Notes: generated by a model not told the origin, from the letters alone. Counted from the first letter of the stretch, positions 1 through 9,581 are shown. The stretch: 64,000 bases of DNA from Bradyrhizobium erythrophlei (GCF_900129425.1 NZ_LT670817.1:5828001-5892000); one strand, 5' to 3'. Program-made: numbers and translations.

Positions 1-644
1 TCCCCGACAATGTCACGCTCGAACAAGGCGCCTGCCTCGGGGTGCCTGGTATGACTGCGTATGGATCGTTATTTGCCGACGGCGACATCAAGGGCCTTCG
101 CGTACTCGTCACTGGCGGCGCAGGCGCCGTTGGACATTACGCAATCCAGCTGGCGAAGCTTGCCGGCGCAAGCCTAGTCCTCACCACAGTGAGCGGCGCG
201 GCGAAGGCCGAGCACGCCAAAGGCGCCGGCGCCGATTTCATCTTGAACTATAAGACCGAAGACATCGCGTCCCGTGTGCTGGAACTGACGTCGGGAAATG
301 GGGTGGACCGGATTTCAGAAGTGGACTTGGGCGTCAATTTGGCAACCACTATCCAGGTGATGGCCAACAACGCTTCAATCGGCGCCTATGGCTCCGAAGG
401 GGAATATGAGCCGAGGTTTCCACTTCTTGCTTTCATCTTCAAGGATGTGAATATCAGATTTGTTCAATGCAGCCTGATGCCTCTATCTTTGCGTGAAGAA
501 GGAACAAAGCGAATAACCCAGTGGTGCAGCGAGGGAAAGATGGTGCATGCCATTGGCCGCGTCTTCTCCCTAGACAAGGTAGCCGAAGCGCACGAGGCCG
601 TGGAAACTGGATCGGTGATCGGAAACGTTCTGCTTGAGATTTGA
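1..644 (+). CDS. NADPH:quinone reductase / zinc-binding-type alcohol dehydrogenase, 5' end outside window
   Basis: The reading frame is open from base 3 to the stop at 644 and gives 213 residues, so the N-terminal catalytic domain lies before the window. What remains is the Rossmann half of a medium-chain dehydrogenase: the dinucleotide-binding loop reads VLVTGGAGAVGHYAIQLAK, followed by a C-terminal segment ending VIGNVLLEI, typical of the NADPH:quinone oxidoreductase branch. No structural-zinc cysteine cluster is seen in this part. It should be a soluble NAD(P)H-dependent reductase; the substrate cannot be read from the sequence. An IS begins 137 bp downstream. A similar but distinct pair of paralogs lies at 61.7-63.7 kb. 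Confidence 0.8.
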   Translation, partial: PDNVTLEQGACLGVPGMTAYGSLFADGDIKGLRVLVTGGAGAVGHYAIQLAKLAGASLVLTTVSGAAKAEHAKGAGADFILNYKTEDIASRVLELTSGNGVDRISEVDLGVNLATTIQVMANNASIGAYGSEGEYEPRFPLLAFIFKDVNIRFVQCSLMPLSLREEGTKRITQWCSEGKMVHAIGRVFSLDKVAEAHEAVETGSVIGNVLLEI

Positions 645-780
645 AATCAGGTATCTCTGGCATTTTTGGCTGCACGACGTGTGACTCGATTTGTGCTGGG
701 GACACGCCGGGGACGCAAATGTTCTTGGGCTGCCGATGCAAACTGGGGACCCGCGCGAGATGGGGCCGCTCCAACAACCT

Positions 781-1873
781 GTCCCTGTCGGAAACTCAAT
801 CTTGCTGGCAACTGCCATCGAATCGGGCGATGCTCCTGCCTTATGCGAGAGGTCTGTAGCCTAATTTGGTTGGCGTTGGTCGGAGCGTTCCGGTCGCGGG
901 TCTCGCTTGAGGCTGAAAACACGATTTTGCGTCATCAGCTTAACGTGTTGCGGCGGAAATCGCCGAAACGGCCGACGTTCGGGATGCTGGACCGTCTGGT
1001 ATTCGCCGGCTTGTATCGTTTGGCTCCGAAGGTGCTCGGCGCCTTGGCGATCGTGAAGCCGGAGACCGTGATTAAATGGCACCGAGCTGGCTTCCGATTA
1101 TATTGGCGCTGCAAATCGAAAGCGCGGGGCGGCAGGCCAACAGTTCCGGTGGAGATGCGCAAGCTTATCCGCGAGATGAGCATTGCCAATCCGCTGTGGG
1201 GAGCGCCTCGGATCCATGGAGAGTTGCTTAAGCTCGGCGTCGATATCCGACACACCAGCGTGGCCAAGTACATGGTCAGGCGACGAGATCCGCCGTCCCA
1301 AGGCTGGAGGACATTCCTCCGCAATCACGCTGATGGGATCGCTGCGATGGACATGTTCGTAGTGCCGACAATCTCCTTTCGTTTGCTCTACGGTTTATTG
1401 ATCATGGGGCATGGCCGGCGGCAGATCGTATGGCTCGGCGTCACAGCGCATCCGACCGCAGAATGGATTGCAAATCAGATTACGGAAGCTTTCGGCTGGG
1501 AAAAAGCTCCCCGCTATCTGATCCGCGATCGCGATCGGGCCTATGGCAATGTCTTCATCTGACGCCTTCGATCGATGGGCATTCGCGACCAACCAACGTC
1601 ACCACGCTCCCCGTGGCACAATGGATGTGCCGAACGACTGATCGGTTCGATCCGACGGGAATGCCTTGACCACGTCGTCGTGCTCGGAGAGCGGCACCTC
1701 CGTCATATACTATTGTCTTACCTCAAATATTATAATGAGGTACGCACGCATCTATCCTTGGAGAAGGACGCGCCGATCTCGCGCGCTGTGGAACGGGCCG
1801 GACGCATTCTTTGTCGCCCAGTTCTTGGAGGGCTCCACCACCAATATGTCCGGATTTGATTTACGACAGGGAC
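781..1873 (+). mobile_element. IS element, family A copy 1 (transposase with nonsense mutation)
   Basis: The element is about 1093 bp. Its ends are imperfect inverted repeats, GTCCCTGTCGGAAAC at the left and, read inward from the right, GTCCCTGTCGTAAATC. The same ends and length are found in the copy at 13939-15030. It encodes one transposase in the inward orientation. On its right it abuts a group II intron-like fragment, so it appears to have inserted into that intron. No unambiguous target duplication is visible. Confidence 0.85.
843..1859 (+). pseudogene. Transposase (integrase core, DDE) with in-frame stop
   Basis: Counting the stop as one residue, the frame is 338 codons long, exactly the length of the intact copies elsewhere in the window. 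A single TGA at 1560-1562 replaces the CGA arginine codon found in the copy at 13953-14969 (motif VFIRRLR). Both halves remain in the same frame. The first half carries the leucine-rich N-terminal helix and the first two acidic catalytic residues; the DDE glutamate (NGCAERLIGSIRRE) lies in the second half, so neither half alone should be an active transposase. The start ATG at 843 was chosen by alignment with the intact copies (MREVCSLIWL). Confidence 0.85.
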
Positions 1874-1876
1874 AGG

Positions 1877-2108
1877 CAGCCTTCCCTGTGAAGTCGTCAG
1901 GTCAGCCTCCAGATTGTTATTTTCGAGGCCTGCTCAGCGTTTACTCAAGTTACAGCCCGCACACTCGCGGAGTCACTAAATGACCCTTTCCACCGGAGGC
2001 TTCAGACAGGTCGTCGCCTTCCCGCCTGCTCCGATTGCTACCGGCTGGAGCGACCCTTGCCGGGAGGGACTTGCACCCTCTCAAGAACCGTGCCTTTCCA
2101 CGGCACAC
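1877..2108 (-). mobile_element. Probable group II intron 5' fragment
   Basis: Read on the minus strand from 2108, the sequence starts GTGTGCCG, which fits the GUGYG 5' consensus of group II introns. About 30 bases on it has GAGGGTGCAAGTCCCTCC, a stem-loop matching GATGGTGCAAGTCCATC in the second intron fragment at 32.4 kb. It interrupts the integrase frame at 2109 and is itself cut by the IS ending at 1873. No maturase coding sequence remains. The identification rests on this motif and context, not on a full secondary-structure fold. Confidence 0.5.
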
Positions 2109-3503
2109 GAGCTGCTGGTCGGCGAGAAAAGATCGGGAAATAGCAACTTGTACCCCAGCGCCTTAATCTCTTTCACGTAAGCTAGGAAGTTCAGCCGGAT
2201 CGCTTCCGGATGCAGCGGAATGTTGCGCTGAGACTGGGCGTTCTTGATCCGCCTCCCTTCATTCTTGGCGATGTGCAGATAGGGAATCTCGCCGTTGTCG
2301 AAGATCACATCATCGACCATCGCACCACAGAGTTCCTCGCGGCGGCAGCCCGTGTAATAGATGAGGATCGGCACGAAATAGAGCGCGCAGTGGAAGATTT
2401 GTTGAGCGCCAATCGCGCCTGGCTCTTCAAGCGCGTCCCAACTCGCGCAATTGTTGAACGGAGCCGTCCGGTAGATCGCCATGGCGCGATCGATGGGCAG
2501 CTTGGGCCTTTCGTCGCGATCGCGGATATCCTTGTCACTCTTGGTGCGTTGCCCGCGTGCGCCTGGCGCAACGAATTCAGATCGTGGACGTCCCGGTCCT
2601 GAATCATAAACTTGACGAAAAGGTTCGAGATGCTCCTCGCCTGCCGCTGGGTCTTTTGGTCCCAGCGACCGTTTTGGCATTCAGCTTGATGAGTTCTTCG
2701 GCAAATTTTGAGAAGTCCGCGATCGGAGCGGCTTCCGGCTTTGGCGCGAGATCGGCCGTCGGGGGATCGCGATCGCGATCCTCGCGATCCACCGCAACCG
2801 ATGAAACCTGCAGCCGTGGATCGCTCCTCGAAAGGAGGATGCGATCCACGAAGTCGCCATCCTCGACGCGCTGCCCTCCATAACGGCGGTCGATTTCGGC
2901 GAGTGCAAGCTTCAGTCCGCGGAAATAAGTTCCCTGCGCCACGTCGATGTTCGCCGCGGTCGGCGTGGCAGCTACTCCTTCGATCAGTTGGCGGAGGACG
3001 TGGTGCTTCGTCGGCACAAGTTCGTTGATCCGCAGCATGGCCAGATGATCCTGCACCGCCTCGACATCGGCTTCCGAGAGCCCGTCGGAGGCCATGCGGA
3101 GGCGGTCCTCCGGCCGTACGGCGGCGGCGGCGCCCTGGGCGTCGAGCAGGCTGTAGGTCCAGAGTGCCCGCTTGTCGGCCGAGCGCGCCAGACCCGGATC
3201 GAAGCCGGCCGCGTTCTTGGCTACGAGCGCCACCCGCTCCAGCTTGGTCAGATGCCGCTCCACGACAGCACCGAGCATTGTCTCGATTTGAGACCGTGAC
3301 AGATGCAGGTCGGTGTTCTCGGCAAGCATCGCGGCGTCTTCCAGAGTGGCGTCGAGTTGGGCCGCCAGCCGACGCGCCAGTACCGGGCTCGTCGTTCTCA
3401 GGCTCATAAAAACATGCCGGCGCTTGAGAACCTTGGCAAGGGCGCGGGGCGTCCGACGCCGCCAATAGTAGGTCGCCTCGCGGCGAAAGATGTGGACAGC
3501 CAT
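2109..3503 (-). pseudogene. Site-specific tyrosine integrase, frameshifted and truncated
   Basis: The start at 3503 gives MAVHIFRREATYYWRRRTP, the typical N-terminus of DUF6538-type phage/ICE integrases. The frame runs intact for about 280 residues, then is broken near 2675 and again near 2575. The last frame contains the catalytic core segment with the box I arginine (YYTGCRREELCGA) and HIAKNEGRRIKN. It ends at 2109, where the group II intron-like sequence begins, before the HxxR and tyrosine motifs. The protein cannot be an active recombinase. Its position next to a relaxase-like gene suggests the remains of an integrative or conjugative element. No tRNA gene or attachment site was seen nearby. 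Confidence 0.75.
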
Positions 3504-3837
3504 TGAAACGCACATCCCGTGCAGCAGGAATGTGTCGCAGAGCTGTGCATCAGCTCCCCAGCTAGGCCGGTTTCGTCAGCAATTTCTGGGTAAGAGGAGC
3601 TTCTGGCTGGGGCGGGAGGATACTGAGCCAGACCAAGGCCATGCTTATGCGTCTGAAATACCTCGGAAAATCCGAGCGACGCTCGGTGTTGTGTAGCAGC
3701 CCGGTGCGGCATACGCAACGTCGCGCTTGCTCCCGCGCGAGCGAACTGGAAACGTAACTTCCATCATCGCAAGACGCGCCGACGCATACAACACCGGCTT
3801 CACGACATCGGGCACGCGCCGTTTTGGCATGTCGCGG
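3504..3837. other. Intergenic, nothing recognised
   Basis: About 330 bp between the integrase start and the 3' end of the next minus-strand gene. No convincing reading frame, hairpin terminator or attachment-site repeat was recognised. Confidence 0.5.
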
Positions 3838-4527
3838 TCACGCGGGGCTTTCGGGCTCCGGCGGGCTCGCCGGCGGACGGCGCAACGGCAGGCCGCGGAA
3901 GAGCGTGGTCATGGCCGGCCTCACCACGCCCTGTTCAACCGGCTCGCCCTCACGGGTCGTCCTGGTCTCGAGTGCATACGGTTGAACCGCATCTTGCCCC
4001 TCGTCGACGCGAAGGGGGTCTGCAGCGCTTTCATGCGAAGGCGCGGGGGGATCTCCGGCATCGATCATCGGCTGCGGCGTAACCCTGTTTTTGAAGACGA
4101 GGTGCAGTCGCGCCAATTCCGCGCTCCCGACGCTGCCGGTCCAGCCGGCGGCCCGGCCGTTCCAGTGCAGCCCGCTCGCCTCGAGTATGGCGCGCCTTTC
4201 GGCGGTGGTGTTGCGGCTTAGTTTAACGAAAGTCTTGATGTTATCGTCTCGCTGACGATCGACAGCTTCCTCCGTCGCCGCGCTATCATCATCGTCATGC
4301 TCGACTTCATTCAACATCATCAAGCGGGCGAGCAGTTGCGAAACGGGCACTTGCGAAAGATCCAACCGGCCGACAGTCTCGCTCGCGACCTCCAGGATGC
4401 CCGTCCTGCGCGCCGCTTCCAGAGCTACGATCCTCGCCTTGATTCGGGCGCTCTGGTCGCGCAGCACAGCAAGTTCGACATCGATCCGTTCGAGTTGCTT
4501 GATGCGGTTGCGGTGTGGTGTGGTCAT
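3838..4527 (-). CDS. Conserved hypothetical protein with N-terminal coiled coil, divergent to relaxase
   Basis: The product is 229 residues and not assigned to a family. Residues 1-50 are rich in charged and aliphatic residues in a heptad-like pattern (RIKQLERIDVELAVLRDQSA) and are likely coiled coil. The middle has an acidic run (EHDDDDSAATEEA), and the C-terminal third is proline- and arginine-rich and probably disordered. It is divergently transcribed from the relaxase-like gene with 132 bp between starts, the arrangement of accessory mobilization or regulatory genes in conjugative modules. That role is inferred from context only. Confidence 0.55.
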   Translation of the reverse strand: MTTPHRNRIKQLERIDVELAVLRDQSARIKARIVALEAARRTGILEVASETVGRLDLSQVPVSQLLARLMMLNEVEHDDDDSAATEEAVDRQRDDNIKTFVKLSRNTTAERRAILEASGLHWNGRAAGWTGSVGSAELARLHLVFKNRVTPQPMIDAGDPPAPSHESAADPLRVDEGQDAVQPYALETRTTREGEPVEQGVVRPAMTTLFRGLPLRRPPASPPEPESPA

Positions 4528-4659
4528 GTGGGTCCCTCCATCGACTGGTACGAAACCATGAACGATGGAAAGTTGAAACGGGCTTCTTCGGCGGTACGGT
4601 TCTGGCTCTCAACCTGGCCGGCGGCGCTCAATATACAAAATGGAAAATAGAGATCACGG
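4528..4659. promoter_or_regulatory. Divergent promoter region of the mobilization-like pair
   Basis: This 132-bp stretch separates two divergent start codons and must hold both promoters if the genes are expressed. It could also hold an origin of transfer, but no clear nic-like motif or strong inverted repeat was identified by eye. Confidence 0.35.
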
Positions 4660-7245
4660 ATGGCGATCACGTTTGCGCGATTGATGTCGATGAGACTGAC
4701 GCTGCTGTCTGGAGCGGCAAGGCCGCTTGCCTACACCGCACGCACCGCGATCTACGATCCACACCTCGACACCCTGTTTGATTATTCGCACCTTGATGGC
4801 GACTACGCATGTGGCGACATCATTGTGCCCGAGGGGCATCCACTCGCTTTCAAAAAGCTCAGCGTTTTTGCCGCCAGCCTCGACGCCGCTGAATGGTCGA
4901 AAGTCAGAACCGCGCTGGAGGAGAGAGAACGGCTGCCTCAGGTCGGGCTATCGCTCGTCGTCGCGCTTCCTCCAGATGACGAGCTGTGGCTGCACGAAGC
5001 CGCCGAGCTGATGCAGAGAATCGTCACCGCCCCCCCGAGATCGAACGAAGTCGCGATCCACTGGGCGATCCACGAGGCCATCATCAATCGTCACGGACAC
5101 GCCTGGTATGCGCTTCGGACGTTCGACGCAGAGGGCAATGCGGGACACAAGCTCCGCGACTTCATGGTCCACCACCGATCCACCGCCGCCGGTGCCGACA
5201 TCGTCGAGGGTGTGGACTGGCCTTCGCTGACCTGGGAAGTTCAGCAGACGCTTTTCGAGGAGCTCGGCCTCGATCTCGTGGTCGATCCGATCGCGCCGGT
5301 CCCCGGCAAGCATTCCTCGCCTGTAGTGTACGTGAACGGAACGATCCACAACGAACGGTCAAGGGAGCGAGTGGCCCGCGCGCGCGAAAGGGCCCATGCG
5401 GCGAATGTGGAAGCCATCCGGAAAAGTCCGGCACGGCTCGTCGAAACGCTGCTCCGGGGTCGATCGACCCTTCGCACTCTGGAGCTCGAACGGCTTTGCG
5501 CCCGATTCTTCGACCATCCCGCGGACAGGGCCGCCAATGTCGAGCGCATCCTGATGGACGACGACGTCGTGACGCTCGCGGACAACGGCGCGGAAAAGCC
5601 CCGCTATCTGACGACGCGGCGAATCCATGCCCTGACGACGCAGGCTGCGGAACTTATCGACAATTCGAGCGAGGATCAGATCACGACAATCACCGCTGCG
5701 GATCGCGTTTCCCTCGTCTGTCGGATCGCGGAGCGTTATCATGCCAGCAATCATCCTGGCGGACCGCTGATCCTCGGCCACGCGCTCTCCGATTGCCAGG
5801 ATATTGCGGTCGCACTCGCCACCGATGCACCCGCCTTCGGCACCATCGACATGGCGGTGACCGGGTCCGATGATTTGCTCGGGATCGGTCGCGAGCGGGA
5901 CCTTGCCCTTCGTCCGGGACGGCTGGTCATCGTCCCCCGCTGCGACCGGATCGACGATCAGCGCCTGGCCCGCCTGTTGCTGGAAGCGAACAAACGCAAA
6001 GTTCAACTTATCCTCGGTCATGACCAGAGCAGCGCACATGGGGTGGTCGATCGTCACCTCGCCGTCTATGCGTCGGATCGGATGGGAGCAACATCTGAGC
6101 GGTACGGCCGAAATGACATCGAACGCCTGCTCAGGGCTGGTTTGGTCCGCCTGGCAGTCGAAGCAATGGTCGATTGCGGGCTCCTGTCGTTCGGTGAATT
6201 CCGTGACCGCGGCGCCGACGATCCTTCGCAGTTCGTGACGTGCCAGGACCGGCGCCGCATCAACGCGTTGGCCGAAACGATCCAAAGAGAGCGCGTGCGC
6301 GCAAAAGCTCTCGAGCCGCCGGAGCAGCTAACGACCCTGCGTGGAACGCTCGGTTTGTCGGTCGGCGAATGGATCGTGACCACGCAAGCCTGCGAGGACC
6401 CTTTGCTCGCGGCCGGCCAGTTCGCACCGATCGTCGCCATCGATCGGACGAACAGCACGATCAGGATCATGCATGACGGAAAGATCAAGCGGATTGATCT
6501 CGAGGCGTTCGCGGCAATCAGATCGGCCGCCACGATCACGATCAGGGAGGCTTGCGGCCTCCCCGCGGATATGAGGCTCGCCGTCGAACTCACCGATCAC
6601 CGGCGCACCTGGGCCGCCCTGCTGCTCGTCGCCAGGCGACATGAGCAGGCGCAGTTGTACGTCGATCCGGCATTGGCCCGGTCGACCGAGGAACTGATCG
6701 ACATCGCGCGTCGATCCCTGCCGGGAGCTCTACCGCATCAGCGTGTTATGAAACCCGATCCTGACGCTGAAATCAGCAAGTTCTTGCCGCCGATCGAAGC
6801 CGAAGACCCGTTCGAGCCGGAGCGCTTCCCTGAGCCGCGCGCCGCGGTGCCTCCGCCGCCTCGACCGATCCACCTCGAAGAGAGGGTGCGCGGCACGATC
6901 GCCTCCAATGTCCACGCAAGCGAAGGCTATCGTCTGCTCTACCACCATGTCGGCCCCCATAACCTCAATCGCGGTCCGAACGCCGCGCGCATCCTTGGCC
7001 TGTGCACCAGCGATCTGACCGTCGCCCTCATACGTTTCCTCGCAAAGCTCGAACCCCAGCGAAATCGTGGTGAATTCGACTACTACGACATGCCTCCGGA
7101 GCTGCCTGAACACGATCCGGCCCGATGGACCTTGATCGAGATCCAGAATGCGAAATACGACCTGCAAACAATGGCAATCGCCGGATCGAACTGGGGGTTT
7201 CGGCCACCGCTCCGCCCGGCGCCGGGAGCCAAATTGGAGTTGTGA
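4660..7245 (+). CDS. TraA/MobA-MobL-like conjugative relaxase-helicase (divergent)
   Basis: The protein is 861 residues. Residues 130-170 hold a histidine cluster, AIHEAIINRHGHAWYALR, that resembles the metal-binding HxH motif of MobA/MobL-type relaxases. The segment around residues 250-320 (LVETLLRGRSTLRTLELERL) resembles the linker in Ti-type TraA proteins, where a relaxase is followed by a helicase-like domain. Residues 360-460 look like a degenerate helicase region without a clear Walker A. The C-terminal 150 residues are proline-rich, then conserved but unassigned. Expected role: nicking and unwinding of mobile DNA at oriT. The start at 4660 has only a weak ribosome-binding site. Divergent gene and nearby integrase support a mobile-element origin; the assignment is by motif resemblance. 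Confidence 0.55.
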   Translation: MAITFARLMSMRLTLLSGAARPLAYTARTAIYDPHLDTLFDYSHLDGDYACGDIIVPEGHPLAFKKLSVFAASLDAAEWSKVRTALEERERLPQVGLSLVVALPPDDELWLHEAAELMQRIVTAPPRSNEVAIHWAIHEAIINRHGHAWYALRTFDAEGNAGHKLRDFMVHHRSTAAGADIVEGVDWPSLTWEVQQTLFEELGLDLVVDPIAPVPGKHSSPVVYVNGTIHNERSRERVARARERAHAANVEAIRKSPARLVETLLRGRSTLRTLELERLCARFFDHPADRAANVERILMDDDVVTLADNGAEKPRYLTTRRIHALTTQAAELIDNSSEDQITTITAADRVSLVCRIAERYHASNHPGGPLILGHALSDCQDIAVALATDAPAFGTIDMAVTGSDDLLGIGRERDLALRPGRLVIVPRCDRIDDQRLARLLLEANKRKVQLILGHDQSSAHGVVDRHLAVYASDRMGATSERYGRNDIERLLRAGLVRLAVEAMVDCGLLSFGEFRDRGADDPSQFVTCQDRRRINALAETIQRERVRAKALEPPEQLTTLRGTLGLSVGEWIVTTQACEDPLLAAGQFAPIVAIDRTNSTIRIMHDGKIKRIDLEAFAAIRSAATITIREACGLPADMRLAVELTDHRRTWAALLLVARRHEQAQLYVDPALARSTEELIDIARRSLPGALPHQRVMKPDPDAEISKFLPPIEAEDPFEPERFPEPRAAVPPPPRPIHLEERVRGTIASNVHASEGYRLLYHHVGPHNLNRGPNAARILGLCTSDLTVALIRFLAKLEPQRNRGEFDYYDMPPELPEHDPARWTLIEIQNAKYDLQTMAIAGSNWGFRPPLRPAPGAKLEL

Positions 7246-7447
7246 ACGGATGCCTGTCCGCGCCACGGGAGCACGACCGACCACGCCCCGTTCTTATCCA
7301 GAATGTTCAACTGACCGGGTCACATGCGCCGTCTAATGGACGCACGTGTGCTGTATTGCTCGCTGCCAGGCAAGTCACCGGAAGTCTCAGCGAAAAAATC
7401 AAAGATCAGGGAGGTCGAGCAGCCGCGCTTTAGATTAAGGTCTCGTG

Positions 7448-8542
7448 TGTGTGTGTACCTAAAACTTAAAGACGGGCGTAGTGGTGATGAAGTCCGCTCA
7501 GGATGGCGCGTGAACTGATCACACCGGTTCGCTGAACCGGGCGAGAAACCGGCGCATCTTTATCCAAGGCCAAGTGTGTCCGCGTCTCATCATAGTAGCG
7601 AGCATAAGATTTCAGAATCCGGCGCAGATGTGCCTCGCCCAGGACAATGACGTGGTCCACACATTCACGCCGGATCGATCCGATCAGCCGTTCGACGAAG
7701 CCATTCTGCCCAGGCGAGGCTGGTGCGGTAGGCTTGTCCCGGATCCCCATGGCGCGCAATCGGCGCGTCACGAGGCTGCCATAGATCCGATCGCGATCAC
7801 GGATCATGTAACCCGGAGCACCGTCCCAAGGAAAAGCCTCGGTGATCTGGCGTGCGATCCACTCCGCCGTCGGATTGGTTGTGACGTTGATCCAGACGAG
7901 TTCTCTGTGATCAATCCGTACAATCACGAAGCCATACAGCAGATTAAAGCCAATGGTCGGGACCACGAACACATCCATGGCGGCAATGTCCGGAGCGTGG
8001 TTTCGCAGAAAGATCCGCCATCCCTGACTTGGAGATCCTCGTCGCTTGACCATGTACTTGGCGACAGTTGATTGAGCGACGCTGAATCCAAGCTTGAGCA
8101 GTTCGCCATGGATGCGTGGCGCACCCCAAAGCTGGTTCTCCATGCTCATCCGCCGGATCAGCGCGCGCAATTCCATCTCAATTCGCGGGCGCCCTCCCCG
8201 CGAGCTCGATTTCCAACGCCAGTAGCGACGAAAGCCAGCCCGATGCCACCGCACCAGCGTCTCAGGCTGAACGATCGTTACGACCTTCAAAATCGATGGA
8301 AACCATCGATACATCTGGACGAGGAACCAGCGGTCGTTGTTGGTAGGCTGAGCTCGGTCCCTCACCCTGCGCCGCAAGACGATCAGCTGATGTCGGAGCA
8401 CCGCATTCTCCGCTTCAAGCCGCAACTTCGACTTGAATGGCGAGGCCAGGACGGCCAGAACGAAACAGAACAGCCCGATCATTCGGCCAGTTTAGGCGAT
8501 TCCATCACGTCATTAACTCGGATAACGCTTTCGGTACACACA
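7448..8542 (-). mobile_element. IS element, family B copy 2
   Basis: The element is about 1095 bp, bounded by inverted repeats TGTGTGTACCTAAAACTT at the left and, read inward, TGTGTGTACCGAAAGCG at the right. It carries one intact minus-strand transposase. It differs from family A in terminal repeats but encodes a homologous transposase of the same length. It separates the relaxase gene from the first toxin-antitoxin pair. Confidence 0.85.
7466..8482 (-). CDS. IS transposase, integrase core DDE type (family B)
   Basis: The product is 338 residues and uninterrupted. The N-terminus (MIGLFCFVLAVLASPFKSK) is hydrophobic and is followed by a basic leucine-rich helix LEAENAVLRHQLIVLRRR. The catalytic core has the acidic triad in AAMDVFVVPT, MIRDRDRIYG and NGFVERLIGSIRRE. 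It should catalyse transposition of its own element. It belongs to the rve integrase-core superfamily shared by IS3 and IS481 elements; the exact ISfinder group was not determined. Confidence 0.9.
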   Translation of the reverse strand: MIGLFCFVLAVLASPFKSKLRLEAENAVLRHQLIVLRRRVRDRAQPTNNDRWFLVQMYRWFPSILKVVTIVQPETLVRWHRAGFRRYWRWKSSSRGGRPRIEMELRALIRRMSMENQLWGAPRIHGELLKLGFSVAQSTVAKYMVKRRGSPSQGWRIFLRNHAPDIAAMDVFVVPTIGFNLLYGFVIVRIDHRELVWINVTTNPTAEWIARQITEAFPWDGAPGYMIRDRDRIYGSLVTRRLRAMGIRDKPTAPASPGQNGFVERLIGSIRRECVDHVIVLGEAHLRRILKSYARYYDETRTHLALDKDAPVSRPVQRTGVISSRAILSGLHHHYARL

Positions 8543-8578
8543 GGGTCGCTCGGCGGCTCTAGGTCCTGCGCAGAGCTC

Positions 8579-8606
8579 TTGCAATCCGGCAGTTTGCCGC
8601 TATTTA
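8579..8606 (+). promoter_or_regulatory. Candidate promoter of the first Xre/RES pair
   Basis: TTGCAA at 8579-8584 and TATTTA at 8601-8606 are separated by 16 bases, a plausible sigma-70-type promoter 34 bp before the antitoxin start. It lies just outside the IS end at 8542. Confidence 0.4.
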
Positions 8607-8639
8607 TACGGCATGTTGCCGCCACTCAAGGAGGCCCCT

Positions 8640-9071
8640 GTGTCGATAGTCGAAATTGTCGCAAGAAAACTCGGTGGACGCTCGGTCCTTGGTGGAATCG
8701 TTCGCTCCCAGGCAGAACTTGCGCTGGCGGTTCGAAAACGACTTCCTTTGACCGCACTACAAGGACTGTCGAAGGCTGGACTTAGCGACCAAGAAATCGA
8801 ACAGTTCGTCATTCCCCAGCGCACACGCCGTCATCGCGCCGAGAAAAAACAACCGCTCACCGTCGAAGAATCTGACCGGGCTGTCCGACTTCTGCGCGTG
8901 CAGACACTCGCCGAAGAAACCTTTGAGGATGCCGTTAAGGCAAATGCGTGGCTTCGCCGGCCATTGGCAGAACTTCACGGCGAGCCGCCGCTGGCGGTGG
9001 CACAGACCGAGGCCGGTGCGCGCGTTGTCGAGACCATTCTGGGCAAGATCGCGTGGGGCGCCGCCGCCTGA
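8640..9071 (+). CDS. Antitoxin, Xre/MbcA/ParS toxin-binding type
   Basis: The product is 143 residues from GTG at 8640. That start is preferred over the upstream ATG at 8613 because AAGGAGG lies 5-6 bases before it. The N-terminal half is helical and suits a divergent Xre-like DNA-binding domain; the C-terminal half (EETFEDAVKANAWLRRPLAE, then AGARVVETILGKIAWG) is the DUF2384 toxin-binding signature. It should neutralise the RES toxin encoded immediately downstream and autoregulate the operon. The stop overlaps the toxin start as TGATG, indicating translational coupling. Confidence 0.88.
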   Translation: MSIVEIVARKLGGRSVLGGIVRSQAELALAVRKRLPLTALQGLSKAGLSDQEIEQFVIPQRTRRHRAEKKQPLTVEESDRAVRLLRVQTLAEETFEDAVKANAWLRRPLAELHGEPPLAVAQTEAGARVVETILGKIAWGAAA

Positions 9072-9532
9072 TGCTGCTTTGGCGCTTGTCAGGGGTGGCA
9101 CATGCAAGGGCATTCGATGGTGGCTACGGCCTTCTTTTTGATGGGCGCTGGAATACGGTGGGACACCCCATCACGTACTGCAGCACGTCTCCTGCCCTTT
9201 GCGTTCTGGAGAAGCTGGTCCATATCGAGGACCCAACGCTTCTGCCGGCTCTGATGATGGTGCGTTACGACGTGCCCGACGATCTTGCCGTTGAGCCCTT
9301 TGCCTTGAATGATCTGCCCGCTGATTGGCGTCGGCAGGAAGGCTGGACACAGCAGCGGGGCGATCAGTGGCACGAGACATTGTCGACGCCCTTGCTACGC
9401 GTTCCTTCCGCCATCGTTCCTGTCGATCAGTCCCCCGACGTGAATATTCTGATCAACCACAATCACAACGCGGCGCCGCGCATCTCCCTCGTCTCGGTAG
9501 AACCGTTTGTTCTCGATCCGCGCCTGTTCTAG
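9071..9532 (+). CDS. RES-domain toxin
   Basis: The product is 153 residues. The RES signature is clear: LWRLSG near the N-terminus, then FDGRWNTVGHPITYCSTS and ALCVLEKLVH, which provide the conserved arginine, tyrosine, serine and glutamate of the family. RES toxins studied elsewhere (for example MbcT) degrade NAD+ and arrest growth. The gene overlaps the antitoxin stop and forms a complete two-gene module. It is unrelated in detail to the second RES gene at 12.1 kb, so the two modules are separate acquisitions rather than a recent duplication. Confidence 0.9.
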   Translation: MLLWRLSGVAHARAFDGGYGLLFDGRWNTVGHPITYCSTSPALCVLEKLVHIEDPTLLPALMMVRYDVPDDLAVEPFALNDLPADWRRQEGWTQQRGDQWHETLSTPLLRVPSAIVPVDQSPDVNILINHNHNAAPRISLVSVEPFVLDPRLF

Positions 9533-9581
9533 GCGGACAGGTTTTGTGGGCTTTTTGCGTGTGCCCCGGGTTTCGTCGGGC

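Noticed and set aside
2305..3513. A 402-residue minus-strand frame
   Set aside because: It is an alternate frame of the integrase. Only a short middle section carries real integrase sequence because of frameshifts.
2000..3600. tRNA gene or attachment site for the integrase
   Set aside because: No tRNA-like cloverleaf or direct repeat pair was seen near the integrase remnant.
5359..6285. A 308-residue minus-strand open frame
   Set aside because: It lies wholly inside the relaxase-like gene on the other strand and has shadow-type composition.
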